A stretch of 64,000 bases of DNA from Streptococcus pseudopneumoniae (lineage in GTDB: Bacteria > Bacillota > Bacilli > Lactobacillales > Streptococcaceae), in assembly GCF_001073085.1 (NCBI RefSeq), contig NZ_JVFV01000042.1, forward strand, positions 140,227-204,226. The letters are read 5' to 3'. This document shows positions 35,382-44,950 of the stretch, piece by piece. A program made the position numbers and the translations under genes. The notes under the pieces were generated by a model, which was not told where the DNA came from, did no database searches, and saw nothing but the letters and a program-made list of their open reading frames with translations. Position 1 is the first letter of the stretch; every line of letters starts with the position of its first letter.

Positions 35382-36308
35382 TTAGATTTTCAAGAATCGA
35401 CGCATGGAGATTCCTGAACCAAGTGAACCGATACAGATTCCGATGAGGAACAAAAGACCGATCATCAATGGAATAAAGGTATCTGGGGTAATCAAGGATA
35501 GGTTTTGTCCAACCAAGGATGGGTTGACAGATTGGAATACTCGGTTATAGATAAAGTAAACCAGAACTGATGGAAGAGCTGCTCCCAACAATCCGATAAA
35601 GGCACCTTCTAGCAAGAATGGGCCACGGATGTAACCGTTCTTGGCACCAACCAAACGCATGATTTGGATTTCACGGCTACGTGAAATGATAGTAATACGG
35701 ATGGTATTTGAAATCAAGAAGACTGCGATGAAGATCAAGAGTCCTGCGATGACCAATCCCCAAACACGGATGAAGGAAGCCAACTTGAAGAGACGCTCCG
35801 TATTGGCACCACCGTCTTGAACCTCAGAAACTCCTTCGATTTTCTTAGCTTCTTCAGCGACTGGTTTCACGTCACTTGGTGAATTGGTATCGACAATGTA
35901 GGCATCATGAAGTGGATTGGCATCTCCTTCAAAAACCTTCCACTCTTCACCCATGGTTTCAGTCAACTTTTGGTACTGCTCTTCTTTACTTGAGAAGGTT
36001 ACATTTTTAACGGCTGGCATAGCCTTGAGAGCATCATAAACCTTGTGGTAGTCATTGTTAGTGACTGTCTGGCCTTCTTTTACGATGGTTTCACTATTGT
36101 CTTCAACGTCTTTACGGACATAAACCATGACGCGTACGTTGTTTTCGATATCCGTTGCCAATTTTGCAGTATTAAAGATAACTGAGGCAAAAATAGCAAC
36201 CAAGGTCAAGGTAATCATTACTGAACTGACAGCAGCAATGGTCATCCACCCATTACGCTTTAAACTCTTTAAAGCTTCGAATAGGTGGCGGAAAAATCTA
36301 CTAATCAT
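35382..36308 (-). CDS. ftsX: FtsX, cell-division ABC transporter-like permease
   Basis: A 308-residue membrane protein with one N-terminal helix, a large extracellular loop (about 50-170) and three C-terminal helices. In pneumococcus FtsEX signals across the membrane to the peptidoglycan hydrolase PcsB during division. The frame extends 15 codons upstream into ftsE, but the chosen ATG gives the pneumococcal length and the 8-nt overlap with ftsE expected for coupled genes. Confidence 0.95.
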   Translation of the reverse strand: MISRFFRHLFEALKSLKRNGWMTIAAVSSVMITLTLVAIFASVIFNTAKLATDIENNVRVMVYVRKDVEDNSETIVKEGQTVTNNDYHKVYDALKAMPAVKNVTFSSKEEQYQKLTETMGEEWKVFEGDANPLHDAYIVDTNSPSDVKPVAEEAKKIEGVSEVQDGGANTERLFKLASFIRVWGLVIAGLLIFIAVFLISNTIRITIISRSREIQIMRLVGAKNGYIRGPFLLEGAFIGLLGAALPSVLVYFIYNRVFQSVNPSLVGQNLSLITPDTFIPLMIGLLFLIGICIGSLGSGISMRRFLKI

Positions 36309-36993
36309 CGTATCCGTACTCTCCTTTCGCTTCATCACGTACCACGCGACCATTCTCGATGGCGATAACGCGGTGGCGCAAGGTATTTACGATTTGGCTG
36401 TTGTGGGTCGCCATCAAAACAGTTGTCCCTTGAAGATTAATACGTTCCAAGAGGTTCATGATTTCCCATGAGTTATCTGGGTCCAAGTTTCCTGTTGGTT
36501 CATCGGCAATCAAAACCTTAGGATTGTTTACGATAGCGCGAGCAATGGCGATACGTTGTTGCTCACCACCTGAAAGTTCATTCGGGAATGAACGAACCTT
36601 GTGCTTCAAACCGACAAGGTCCAAGACTTCCATAACACGTTTTTTGATATTGCGACGACTTTCACCAACAACCTCCATGGCGTAAGCAATGTTCTCATAA
36701 ACGGTTTTCTTTGGCAAAAGTTTGTAATCCTGAAAGACTACTCCAACGTTTCTACGCAAGAACGGAATATCTTTCTTTTTAATCTTAACCAGGTTATAAC
36801 CTGCAACTTGCAAGCTTCCTTTGTCGATTTTGACCTCACGATACAAGGCACGGATAAAAGTTGATTTACCAGCACCTGAAGGTCCTACGATGTAGGCAAA
36901 TTCTCCTGCATCGATATTTACAGTGATGCCACGTAGGGCTGTTGTCCCGTTGTCATACTTTTTGACAACATCTCTCATTTCAATGATCGACAT
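36301..36993 (-). CDS. ftsE: FtsE, cell-division ATPase
   Basis: A 230-residue ABC ATPase partner of FtsX. Walker A GPSGAGKST is near residue 38, the signature LSGGEQQR near 140 and Walker B VLIADEP follows. It lies 15 nt downstream of prfB; prfB-ftsE-ftsX is a conserved order in Firmicutes. Confidence 0.95.
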   Translation of the reverse strand: MSIIEMRDVVKKYDNGTTALRGITVNIDAGEFAYIVGPSGAGKSTFIRALYREVKIDKGSLQVAGYNLVKIKKKDIPFLRRNVGVVFQDYKLLPKKTVYENIAYAMEVVGESRRNIKKRVMEVLDLVGLKHKVRSFPNELSGGEQQRIAIARAIVNNPKVLIADEPTGNLDPDNSWEIMNLLERINLQGTTVLMATHNSQIVNTLRHRVIAIENGRVVRDEAKGEYGYDD

Positions 36994-37008
36994 GTGACTT
37001 CCTTTCTT

Positions 37009-38104
37009 TTAACTAATACGCCATTTTAGATAGGCATCGATGAAACCATCTAAGTCTCCATCCATGACCTTATCTACCTGCGCAACTTCAAAACTGGTAC
37101 GGTGGTCCTTCACCATGGTATAAGGGGTGAATACATAGGAGCGAATCTGGCTTCCCCATGTGATTTCTTTCTTATCCCCCTTAAGGGCATCTACCTCCGC
37201 AGCTTTCTTTTCCTGCTCCATCTGATAGAGTTTTGCCTGAAGCATCTTCATCGCACGATCACGGTTTCCGTACTGAGTACGGTCAACAGTCGATGCAACA
37301 ACAATCCCTGTTGGAATGTGGGTCAAGCGGACACCTGTTGAAACCTTGTTGACGTTTTGTCCACCTGCTCCACCCGAGCGGAAAGTATCCATCTTGATAT
37401 CATCTTCTCGGATGTCAACTTCAATAGTATCATCCAACTCTGGCATAACTTCTACAGAAGTAAACGAGGTGTGACGACGCTTAGCTGAGTCAAATGGTGA
37501 GATACGGACCAAACGGTGAACTCCCATCTCTGACTTGAGAAGACCATAGGCATTTGGTCCTTCAAAAGACAAGGTCACCGACTTAATTCCTGCTTCATCA
37601 CCAGCTTGATAGTCCAAGACTTCAACCTTAAAGCCTTTAGCGTTACCATAACGAGTGTACATACGAAGGAGCATATCGCCCCAGTCTTGGGCTTCTGTTC
37701 CACCAGATCCTGGGTGAATCTCTAAAATAGCATTATTATGATCATAAGGCTCTGATAAGAGCAAGGTCATCTCGTAGCTAGTCATCATCTGATCTAGCTC
37801 AGCTAGCTTCTCCACCAACTCATCCTTAACAGACTCATCCTCTGCTAAAAAGTCTAGTAAGATTGCAACCTCATCCTGCAACTCTTCCATGGTATGGAAG
37901 GTATTGTAGGTATTTTTTAGTTCGTTTAATTCTTGCGACGTTTTTTGGGCCGCAATATTATCGTTCCAAAAATCAGGTTCTGTCATTTTGTTTTCCAAAA
38001 TGGCAATTTCTTCTTCTAACCCTTCGAGGTCAAAGAGACCCCCTAAAAGAAGCTAATTTTTCACGATTGGCGTCAATTTTTTGACGGATTTCTGAAATGT
38101 CCAT
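37009..38104 (-). CDS. prfB: Peptide chain release factor 2 (programmed +1 frameshift)
   Basis: RF2 terminates translation at UGA and UAA. The product is 364 residues: 24 codons from the ATG at 38104 ([20 protein letters not shown]...), then an in-frame TGA at 38032-38030, where a +1 shift continues into the 340-codon main frame. The SPF anticodon-like tripeptide (RISPFDS) and the GGQ motif ([11 protein letters not shown]) are both present. The shift site makes RF2 regulate its own synthesis. Confidence 0.96.
38029..38044 (-). promoter_or_regulatory. prfB programmed frameshift site
   Basis: On the minus strand AGGGGG (internal Shine-Dalgarno) is followed by TCT CTT TGA C. Ribosomes pausing at the poorly decoded TGA slip by +1 from CTT to TTT and continue with GAC. 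This is the classic RF2 autoregulatory arrangement. Confidence 0.95.
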
Positions 38105-38129
38105 ATATACTCCTTTTTTGTATCGTTTT

Positions 38130-38138
38130 ATTATACCA
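38130..38138 (-). promoter_or_regulatory. prfB promoter
   Basis: TGGTATAAT is a consensus extended -10 on the minus strand, 25 nt before the prfB ATG; AAGGAG lies between. Confidence 0.7.
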
Positions 38139-38248
38139 TAATTTTTCTTATTTATCTAATCGGGGGTTTTTAAAATTTCTTATCAAAATATTTCGATTTG
38201 AAGACTAAGAGAATGTTTTCAACAATTTAGGGTGTATAGAATCAAAAA

Positions 38249-38307
38249 ACATCCCAAAGCTGATCAATATTCTCATCCTAAAAACATTGATAAATTCTTT
38301 GAGATGT
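38249..38307. repeat. Imperfect inverted repeat downstream of pce
   Basis: ACATC-CAAAG at the left end pairs with CTTTG-GATGT at the right, continuing with ATCAAT/ATTGAT. A second hairpin, GAGAAAACT/AGTTTTCTC, lies at 38326-38373. Neither has a clear T run on the minus strand, so neither is a classic terminator for pce. The 296-nt gap otherwise holds only the prfB promoter. Confidence 0.45.
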
Positions 38308-38400
38308 ATATAAATACTATTTCATGAGAAAACTAGGTTGTGAGTGAAACACTAGCACAGAGGGAGTTTTCTCGAAGACATAGTAAGAGGTAGAAAGCAC

Positions 38401-40908
38401 TTATTCTTTATCTGCCTTCAAAGTCGAAGTTTCTTGGGCATCTGCTGATTTTTCTTCCTTATCTACTGGCTTATCAGAATCCTTCTTAGGGTCTTCTTGA
38501 TTTCCCTGAACTTCTTCCTCTTTTACAGGATTTAAGCTCCAAATACCATCTTGATTGACCTTGTAGCCATCAGGTGTTGTTCCATTTCTTAGAAGTGAAC
38601 CATCTGCTTGGAAATAGTACCAGTTGCCATTCAACTGTTTCCAACCAGTCTCCATTGCGCCGCTAGTATTGAGATAATAACGAGAGCCATCAATCTCTTG
38701 AAGACCTGTTAGCATGATGCCTTCCTCGTCTAGATAGTACCATGTGTCCTTATCTTTGAACCAACCTGTCTTCATAGCTCCGCTAGTTGCAAAGTAGTAG
38801 TAATGATTATCAAGCCATTTCCAGCCGGTCTGCATAGCTCCACTTGCATTGAGGTAATAGCGAGTGTCATCAATTTCTTGAAGACCAGTTTGCATGATAC
38901 CTTCCTTGTCTAGATAGTACCATGTGTCCTTATCTTTGAACCAACCTGTCTTCATTGCTCCGCTAGTTGCAAAGTAGTAGTAATGATTATCAAACCAGTT
39001 CCAACCTGTTTGCATAGCCCCACTTGCATTGAGATAATAGCGAGTACCTTCAATTTCTTGTAGGCCAGTTTGCATGATACCTTCTTTATCTAGATAGTAC
39101 CAAAGCCCCTTATCTTTGAGCCAACCTGTCTTCATTGCGCCACTGCTTGTGAAGTAGCTATAATGATTATCGAACCACTTCCAACCTGTTTGCATGGCTC
39201 CACTTGCATTTAGATAATAACGAGTTCCTTCAATCTCTTGTAGGCCAGTTAGCATAACACCTTCTTTATCCAAGTAATACCAAGTATCTTTATCCTTGAT
39301 CCAGCCTGTTTTCATCGCTCCGGAACTAGCAAAATAGTTCCAATGCCCTTCAATCGAGACCCAACCGGTTTGCATAACTCCCTTATTATCAAAGTAGTAG
39401 GTTACTCCATTGATTTCTTTTTTACCAACTATTTGTTTTCCTTCTTCATCAAAGTAGTACCAGTTTGATTCAATTTTTTGCCATCCAGAGCCTGTCTCAT
39501 CTGACTGTAATGCCCCACTACTTGCAAAGAACATTTTCTTACCATTAAAGACTTGTGAGCCAGTAAGCATTTTACCATCTTTATCAAAGAGGTACTTTTG
39601 TCCACCGATTTCAGCTAGCTGATCATATCGTCTTGCACCATCAGATTGAATATAATACCAAGCATTATCATGATAGAACCATCCACCTGTTTGCATTTTA
39701 CCATCATCATTAAGGTAATACCAGTTACCTTCAAGATTTACACCATTATTTTTTAAATGGAGCCATCGACTCGTTTGTTTTTGACCTTTTCCATTAAAGA
39801 AATAGTAACTACCATCAATTTCTTGCCAACCAATAGCCATTTGTCCATCTGAAAGACGATATTTCCAATATCCACCTTCCTGATACCAATTCGCATCAAC
39901 TTTAGGAATATCAGGGAAAGCATTTGAGACATTAGTGAATCCTTGATTACTAATATCAAATACCGTTGCGTCTTGAGTATTGCTAGAAGCACGGACAACC
40001 TGAATATTTTTCTCTTGAAGATAATCCCTTGTCGAAGCAAGGTTGATCTCTCCTCCAGTAGTTTGGATAATCATGCTTGGTGAAAGATTGTCGATAAAAG
40101 CTTTAGTATTTGATATTTTTGCATCATAGTGGTGATTCCATTTCATCATGTCCACTTTTCCAATAACTGGACCTAGCTTATCCTCAGCTCCCTCAGCGTT
40201 GTCTAGGTCGCCACCAAGATATATCTTTTTACCTGCCACAGTCACAACAGCTACAATTGAGTTGGAATTATCATCAAGTACCCTTTTGAGTTTCCCGTCT
40301 GAACCATACTCATTCTTATAATTATAGAGTTGTATATCCATCTCTCCCAATGTGAAATGGCTGTCTTCGTCCTTTATATCTTGGACAACTGTAACCCCGC
40401 GATTTTGAGCAGCACGAAGAGCATTATCATAATTGAAAAGGTTATCCCACAGTCCCCAATTACTAGTAATTCTTTCATCTGAATATTTTTTCAAATAAAA
40501 TTTGTCTACTTGATAACGATTAAGTATTTCATCCGCACCACCTATATGATCGCTATGAACATGAGTTCCTAGGACAAAATCTAATTTCTTCACTCCAACC
40601 TGATCTAGATGTCGCATTAAACGATCTTCCAAAACTTGATAATTTCGCATGGAAATTCCCCAGCGATCTGGATATCTCGGATCAGTTCCGTCAGGGAAAT
40701 CATAATCTTCGCCCATGTCAATAAGGGCATAATGACCATTACTCTCTAGAAGAATAGCATCGCTTCCAGATTTAGCTTTTGTATTGATAAAATGTATGCG
40801 ATTCCCTGCACCTGCTGAGATAGTATCTGCATTTACTGTTTGCGCTTGAATTATTGTGGCCGATAGAAACAAGGCACTAAGCAATATTGATTTTTTTAAA
40901 CTTTTCAT
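38401..40908 (-). CDS. pce: Pce/CbpE-like phosphorylcholine esterase with expanded choline-binding array
   Basis: An 835-residue secreted protein. The signal peptide spans about 1-27; a metallo-beta-lactamase-fold catalytic domain follows (about 35-325) with THVHSDH at 115-121 and GGDLDN and NHHYD supplying further ligands, as in pneumococcal Pce, which removes phosphocholine from teichoic acids. Residues 345-790 hold about 21 choline-binding repeats, roughly twice the pneumococcal number as I remember it, including near-identical 60-residue units. A charged tail (Lys/Glu/Asp-rich, no LPXTG) ends the protein. It lies beside three LicD domains that would add the phosphocholine it removes. Confidence 0.9.
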   Translation of the reverse strand: MKSLKKSILLSALFLSATIIQAQTVNADTISAGAGNRIHFINTKAKSGSDAILLESNGHYALIDMGEDYDFPDGTDPRYPDRWGISMRNYQVLEDRLMRHLDQVGVKKLDFVLGTHVHSDHIGGADEILNRYQVDKFYLKKYSDERITSNWGLWDNLFNYDNALRAAQNRGVTVVQDIKDEDSHFTLGEMDIQLYNYKNEYGSDGKLKRVLDDNSNSIVAVVTVAGKKIYLGGDLDNAEGAEDKLGPVIGKVDMMKWNHHYDAKISNTKAFIDNLSPSMIIQTTGGEINLASTRDYLQEKNIQVVRASSNTQDATVFDISNQGFTNVSNAFPDIPKVDANWYQEGGYWKYRLSDGQMAIGWQEIDGSYYFFNGKGQKQTSRWLHLKNNGVNLEGNWYYLNDDGKMQTGGWFYHDNAWYYIQSDGARRYDQLAEIGGQKYLFDKDGKMLTGSQVFNGKKMFFASSGALQSDETGSGWQKIESNWYYFDEEGKQIVGKKEINGVTYYFDNKGVMQTGWVSIEGHWNYFASSGAMKTGWIKDKDTWYYLDKEGVMLTGLQEIEGTRYYLNASGAMQTGWKWFDNHYSYFTSSGAMKTGWLKDKGLWYYLDKEGIMQTGLQEIEGTRYYLNASGAMQTGWNWFDNHYYYFATSGAMKTGWFKDKDTWYYLDKEGIMQTGLQEIDDTRYYLNASGAMQTGWKWLDNHYYYFATSGAMKTGWFKDKDTWYYLDEEGIMLTGLQEIDGSRYYLNTSGAMETGWKQLNGNWYYFQADGSLLRNGTTPDGYKVNQDGIWSLNPVKEEEVQGNQEDPKKDSDKPVDKEEKSADAQETSTLKADKE
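38629..39288 (-). repeat. 180-bp tandem repeats inside pce
   Basis: Residues 541-600, 601-660 and 661-720 are three copies of a unit made of three choline-binding repeats (WYYLDKEG, RYYLNASG, HYYYFATSG types), and 721-760 is a partial fourth. The DNA is near-identical at exact 180-nt steps, for example around 38741 and 38921. It is a likely site of length variation. Confidence 0.9.
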
Positions 40909-40947
40909 AAGGCATTCAACTTTCTTAATTAATTTTATACTATTTTG

Positions 40948-41760
40948 TTAATCAATCCAATAATTCTTTTCATTTCCTGGAATTTGTTTGTCAACAGGAG
41001 GTGGAGTCATATACTCTTTACCAAACTCATAGACAAGAATCTCATGATATCTTCTCGGTACTTTTAGGATTAGATTTTCATATGGCATATCAATTGTATC
41101 ATACAACCATTCTGTTTTAATACCAGCTGGATAGTAAGAGTCATAAGTTGAGCAAACCAGGTCTGAAGAATTTTCAACACTGTATTTTAAAGCAAGTTGT
41201 TCAAGTTTTTGATTCCAGAATTGAGGAGATGTAAATCTGAATATTGCTGACGCAATATAACGAGGAAGATTTTTAATCCCTCCGTTTTCGTACTTAATTC
41301 CCTTAAAGTTTAAAGACGATAGACGAATTAATTGTTTGTAGAGTTTCATTTTCTTACGATCTTGTTCATCTGTAACAAGACCATCGTACGGGAAGACATC
41401 TACACAAGTTCCAAGAACAACACTTGGATCTAAAAGATTCGAGTCTCTCCTTGTTCGAATATCGTAAACACGCATATAACTATATGGATATCCCTTAGTT
41501 TCTCTAAAAGAAATCAACTTATAGTATGGGTGGTTATCGTTTTTTAGAACAGCGTATAACTTTTCAAATTCATCTCTAGCTAACGAAATGTCTGTATCAT
41601 CATCCCAAGGAATAAAACCCTTATGACGAACGGCTCCTAATAAAGTTCCAAAATCGATAAAATATTTGATATCGTGTTTTTCACATATCTCATGTAAGTA
41701 CTCTAGGATACCAAGCTCAACTTGCTTGATTTCTTCAAGGCTTAAGATTTTTTCAGACAT
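40948..41760 (-). CDS. LicD-family phosphotransferase
   Basis: A 270-residue LicD/FKRP-family nucleotidyltransferase-fold protein. The core motif GTLLGAVRHKGFIPWDDDTD lies at residues 38-57, including the metal-binding WDDD, and the PPP-V-KQIP C-terminal motif is present. LicD proteins transfer phosphocholine from CDP-choline to teichoic-acid precursors. It is nearly the same length as, and similar to, the LicD domain of the preceding fusion gene, suggesting duplication. It lies about 40 nt before pce. Confidence 0.85.
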   Translation of the reverse strand: MSEKILSLEEIKQVELGILEYLHEICEKHDIKYFIDFGTLLGAVRHKGFIPWDDDTDISLARDEFEKLYAVLKNDNHPYYKLISFRETKGYPYSYMRVYDIRTRRDSNLLDPSVVLGTCVDVFPYDGLVTDEQDRKKMKLYKQLIRLSSLNFKGIKYENGGIKNLPRYIASAIFRFTSPQFWNQKLEQLALKYSVENSSDLVCSTYDSYYPAGIKTEWLYDTIDMPYENLILKVPRRYHEILVYEFGKEYMTPPPVDKQIPGNEKNYWID

Positions 41761-41803
41761 TATTTGTCACTCCTAATCTCTACTTCTTTGTTTAAATAAT
41801 AAT

Positions 41804-43960
41804 CTATTGGCTTTCAGTAATCTTCCACAATTTGAAGTCATGATGCGAAACTTGTTGCTCAACTGGTGGTAACTGCATATAATTTCCATAATCTGAAGTT
41901 AAAATTTCATGATAATGTTTTGGAATCATAAATTCCTTACCTTCAAAGCTACCAGCTTCAACTTGTTCTAACCATTCACGTTTCCAAACGGGCTTATTCA
42001 TATCCTTATAGACAACATAGTCCACCAATTCATAATCTTCTACTTTTCTGGATTTAGCTAATTCATCAATCTGAGAAACATACTTATTTGTGTTAGTGAA
42101 ATAAAAGATAATAACAGAAATATAGCGGATCATTGAATTTACTACACTTTTAGTATTCGTAATTCCTTTGAAAGTATAACAACTTAACTGGCGTTTCTTG
42201 ATGATTTTAGTCATTTTATCCTTAAACGCCTGATCATCTTCATAACCATCTACAGGGAAAATATCTACATAGATACCCATATTCGAATCAATTCGCACAT
42301 CCTCTTCAACTAAGTAAGTCTGATTGTCTTGAATCTTCATGAAAGGATAGACATAATTGACATTATTTTTATAAGACATGACTTCGTATCGCTCGTCTGG
42401 ATGTGCAATCAGATAATTTTGTAATTTTTCATAATCGTCTCGTAACATACAAATGTCCATATCATCATCCCATGGAATAAAACCTTGATGACGAACTGCA
42501 CCAATTAAGCTACCATAGGACAAGAAATATTTGACACCAATTTTATGACACACTTCATGGATATACTCCATGATTCCTAACTCCATCTGTTGAATTTCAG
42601 AAATATCAGTTACTTCCTTGTAACGAATGTTTTTTTCTTTTTCACAGATCATTAGACCATATCCTACCACTAACCAGAAAATGATATTGATAAAGTTTGT
42701 CGAATACATGATCTGACTTTCAAACAATTGTCCAAATAAGATTCCAAAGAATAGAATCATGACTAGTTTTTCACTATTTCTCTTTGATTTAATCAAGTAA
42801 GAAACAAAGCGGAAACTTACATAAGCAATGATGAGTATGAAAGAAGAGAGACCTAATAATCCTGAACTTACAAAAATGGTAACAAAGATATTGTGGAAAT
42901 TACCTCCAATAAGTGAGTTTGTAATTTCAAATTTACTAAAGTACTCTGTATAGTAATCGGTAACATTTCGAACACCATAGCCAAATAACGGTTTTGCACT
43001 TCCCATTTTAATAGCATTTTTCCAAATATAAGTACGTCCACTTGGTGTCGTCTCGATTAGGTGAAGTTCCCCGTTTTTCTTGGCTACGTCCGAATCTGTC
43101 TCTGAATATGATTTGCCTTTATTTAAGTCAATTACAGTTGCCTTGGCTGCTGAAATATATACCGAAGTTACATAACTAATACCAATATTACTACCTGTGA
43201 GTAAGATACTAGCTACTAGAAAAGTAAGCCATTTTTTGAGTAATTTTCCTCTAGAAATAAAAAGACAATAAATCCCAAGCATCAAAATGACTGATAAGAG
43301 TGCTCCTCTACTCTGCATGGTTGCAAAATAGATTAACTGAATCAGATTGTTTATCTTTAGATAAACTGAGTATTTACTTCCTTTATGAATGAGGTACAAA
43401 GCAAAAACAATGCTGATGTAAGAAAAAATAGCACTTGCATTTGGATTAACAATTCCCCATAAGCGTCCATTCATAACACCATAATAATAGGATTGTTCTC
43501 CAATTTTAAATAATATTAAAACTCTTGAAAGTAATAAACCAAAAGCAAATAAGGCCGAAGTAAATGAGACAATCTGTATGGTTCCTGCAATCAATCCTAA
43601 TAACTTCCTTAACTGCTCTGGTTTTACCATGGTAAATAACAAAACATAAGTTAGCATAAAGAAAATTTCAACCATATTTCCGAATAGGTGTCCAGAACGA
43701 TTAACGAGTGCTGATAAAAAGTGACTGCCTACTAAAAGACCAAATAGGGAAAGAAACTTCTTATCTATCTCTATTCGTTTCCAATTAAAAAATAAAGTTA
43801 AACAAATAGAAAGAACAACAATTGCTGAAAGCCCTTTATAAATCGGATTGGTTACTTTATAAATTAGCGAACTCATACTTAAAATCGAAATAAAAACAAA
43901 AAGATATGAAATCCACAGTTTTGATTTTTCAAAGCTTTCAATCGTTTTTGAAAAATTCAT
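41804..43960 (-). CDS. Polymerase-like membrane protein fused to a LicD domain
   Basis: A 718-residue two-part protein. Residues 1-440 contain about ten to twelve hydrophobic helices with a large loop (DLNKGKSYSE...TPSGRTYIW), like O-antigen ligase/polymerase (Wzy/TarP-type) proteins. Residues 450-718 are a complete LicD domain (GSLIGAVRHQGFIPWDDDMD; WDDD near 496). It probably polymerises teichoic-acid repeat units and adds phosphocholine. The pneumococcal polymerase I recall from the equivalent position is not obviously fused this way. AAGGAG lies 6 nt before the chosen ATG; a TTG two codons upstream is too close. Confidence 0.8.
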   Translation of the reverse strand: MNFSKTIESFEKSKLWISYLFVFISILSMSSLIYKVTNPIYKGLSAIVVLSICLTLFFNWKRIEIDKKFLSLFGLLVGSHFLSALVNRSGHLFGNMVEIFFMLTYVLLFTMVKPEQLRKLLGLIAGTIQIVSFTSALFAFGLLLSRVLILFKIGEQSYYYGVMNGRLWGIVNPNASAIFSYISIVFALYLIHKGSKYSVYLKINNLIQLIYFATMQSRGALLSVILMLGIYCLFISRGKLLKKWLTFLVASILLTGSNIGISYVTSVYISAAKATVIDLNKGKSYSETDSDVAKKNGELHLIETTPSGRTYIWKNAIKMGSAKPLFGYGVRNVTDYYTEYFSKFEITNSLIGGNFHNIFVTIFVSSGLLGLSSFILIIAYVSFRFVSYLIKSKRNSEKLVMILFFGILFGQLFESQIMYSTNFINIIFWLVVGYGLMICEKEKNIRYKEVTDISEIQQMELGIMEYIHEVCHKIGVKYFLSYGSLIGAVRHQGFIPWDDDMDICMLRDDYEKLQNYLIAHPDERYEVMSYKNNVNYVYPFMKIQDNQTYLVEEDVRIDSNMGIYVDIFPVDGYEDDQAFKDKMTKIIKKRQLSCYTFKGITNTKSVVNSMIRYISVIIFYFTNTNKYVSQIDELAKSRKVEDYELVDYVVYKDMNKPVWKREWLEQVEAGSFEGKEFMIPKHYHEILTSDYGNYMQLPPVEQQVSHHDFKLWKITESQ

Positions 43961-43984
43961 CTTCAACTCCTTTAAATGACATTA

Positions 43985-44950
43985 TTAATTCAAGCCGACA
44001 ATTTGTCTATAGATCCATGGAGAAACAAGGAGCGACAAAACGGCTATTTTTCGAAAATTAGTAAAATAAGGATCTTTTAATATCTCAGATAAATGATTGA
44101 TAATCCACTTTCTCAACGTATTTTTCTCTGTTCGATATTGACTAGGATCCGTAAAGATTATTTTATCGTATACCGTAATATATGACCAACATTCTCTGTT
44201 CACTAATTCAGTTTTTAGTTGTGGGAAAATTTGAAAAACTTCAGAAATAATAATATTATAGACCTCTATGGTATCAAATACATGATTGTTGACAGAAGTT
44301 GTCGCACTCCCCTGTCGATGATCATAATAGTAGATTGGTTTATCAATAAATACGCTTGTACATTTGGTTTTTAATAAAACTTCTGTTAAAAACAATGCAT
44401 CCTCAGCCAAATGATAGTCTGTATTGAATATAAAACCTGAAATAACCTCTCTTTTAAACAATTTTGCAACAGGGAAAAAAGAAGTCCGAGTTGTCATCAA
44501 TAATTCTCTCATTGTCTGCTCTGTCGACCACTTCTCTGCTTTTCCTGAAAAAACTGGTAGTTCTGTAATTTGACCATTTTTTATATGATGGAGACGTGCT
44601 ATACTAAATCCGATTGAATCGTCACTATCAACTACACTTATTAAAGTTTCCAAATAATCTGGTGTAATAAAATCATCACTATCAATAAAAGTAATCCATT
44701 CTCCTCTTGAATGTTGAATACCTATATTTCTAGCATTCGAGACTCCTGCATTCTTAATATGAAAAACTTTGATATTTTCATTTTTAGATGCCAACTGATC
44801 GCACAAGGCACCACTCTGATCTGTTGAACCATCATTTATAAGGAGCAATTCAAAATTCGTATATGTCTGTTTTAAAATAGACTCCACGCAGCGTTCCAAA
44901 TAAGCTTCTACATTATAGACTGGAACAATGATACTAATTTTTTCTTTCAT
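43985..44950 (-). CDS. Family 2 glycosyltransferase (teichoic acid locus)
   Basis: A 321-residue GT-A glycosyltransferase. ISIIVPVYNVEAYLERCVES opens the domain, NDGSTD at 40-45 binds the nucleotide sugar and Asp90-Ser-Asp92 is the DXD-like metal site. The C-terminal part ends in a short hydrophobic stretch that may contact the membrane. It overlaps the upstream licD gene by 17 nt and precedes the polymerase fusion, consistent with teichoic-acid repeat-unit assembly. Sugar specificity is unknown. Confidence 0.88.
   Translation of the reverse strand: MKEKISIIVPVYNVEAYLERCVESILKQTYTNFELLLINDGSTDQSGALCDQLASKNENIKVFHIKNAGVSNARNIGIQHSRGEWITFIDSDDFITPDYLETLISVVDSDDSIGFSIARLHHIKNGQITELPVFSGKAEKWSTEQTMRELLMTTRTSFFPVAKLFKREVISGFIFNTDYHLAEDALFLTEVLLKTKCTSVFIDKPIYYYDHRQGSATTSVNNHVFDTIEVYNIIISEVFQIFPQLKTELVNRECWSYITVYDKIIFTDPSQYRTEKNTLRKWIINHLSEILKDPYFTNFRKIAVLSLLVSPWIYRQIVGLN

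Noticed and set aside
37009..38104. prfB as a frameshifted pseudogene
   Set aside because: The AGGGGG...CTTTGAC context is the standard programmed frameshift of RF2.
38629..39288. Regular 180-bp repeats resembling an array
   Set aside because: They are in-frame coding repeats of choline-binding modules, not CRISPR; unit length, identity and lack of spacers are wrong for CRISPR.
41804..43960. Two separate genes split at the polymerase-LicD junction
   Set aside because: No stop, start or ribosome-binding site is visible near residue 445; the frame is continuous, so it is listed as a fusion.
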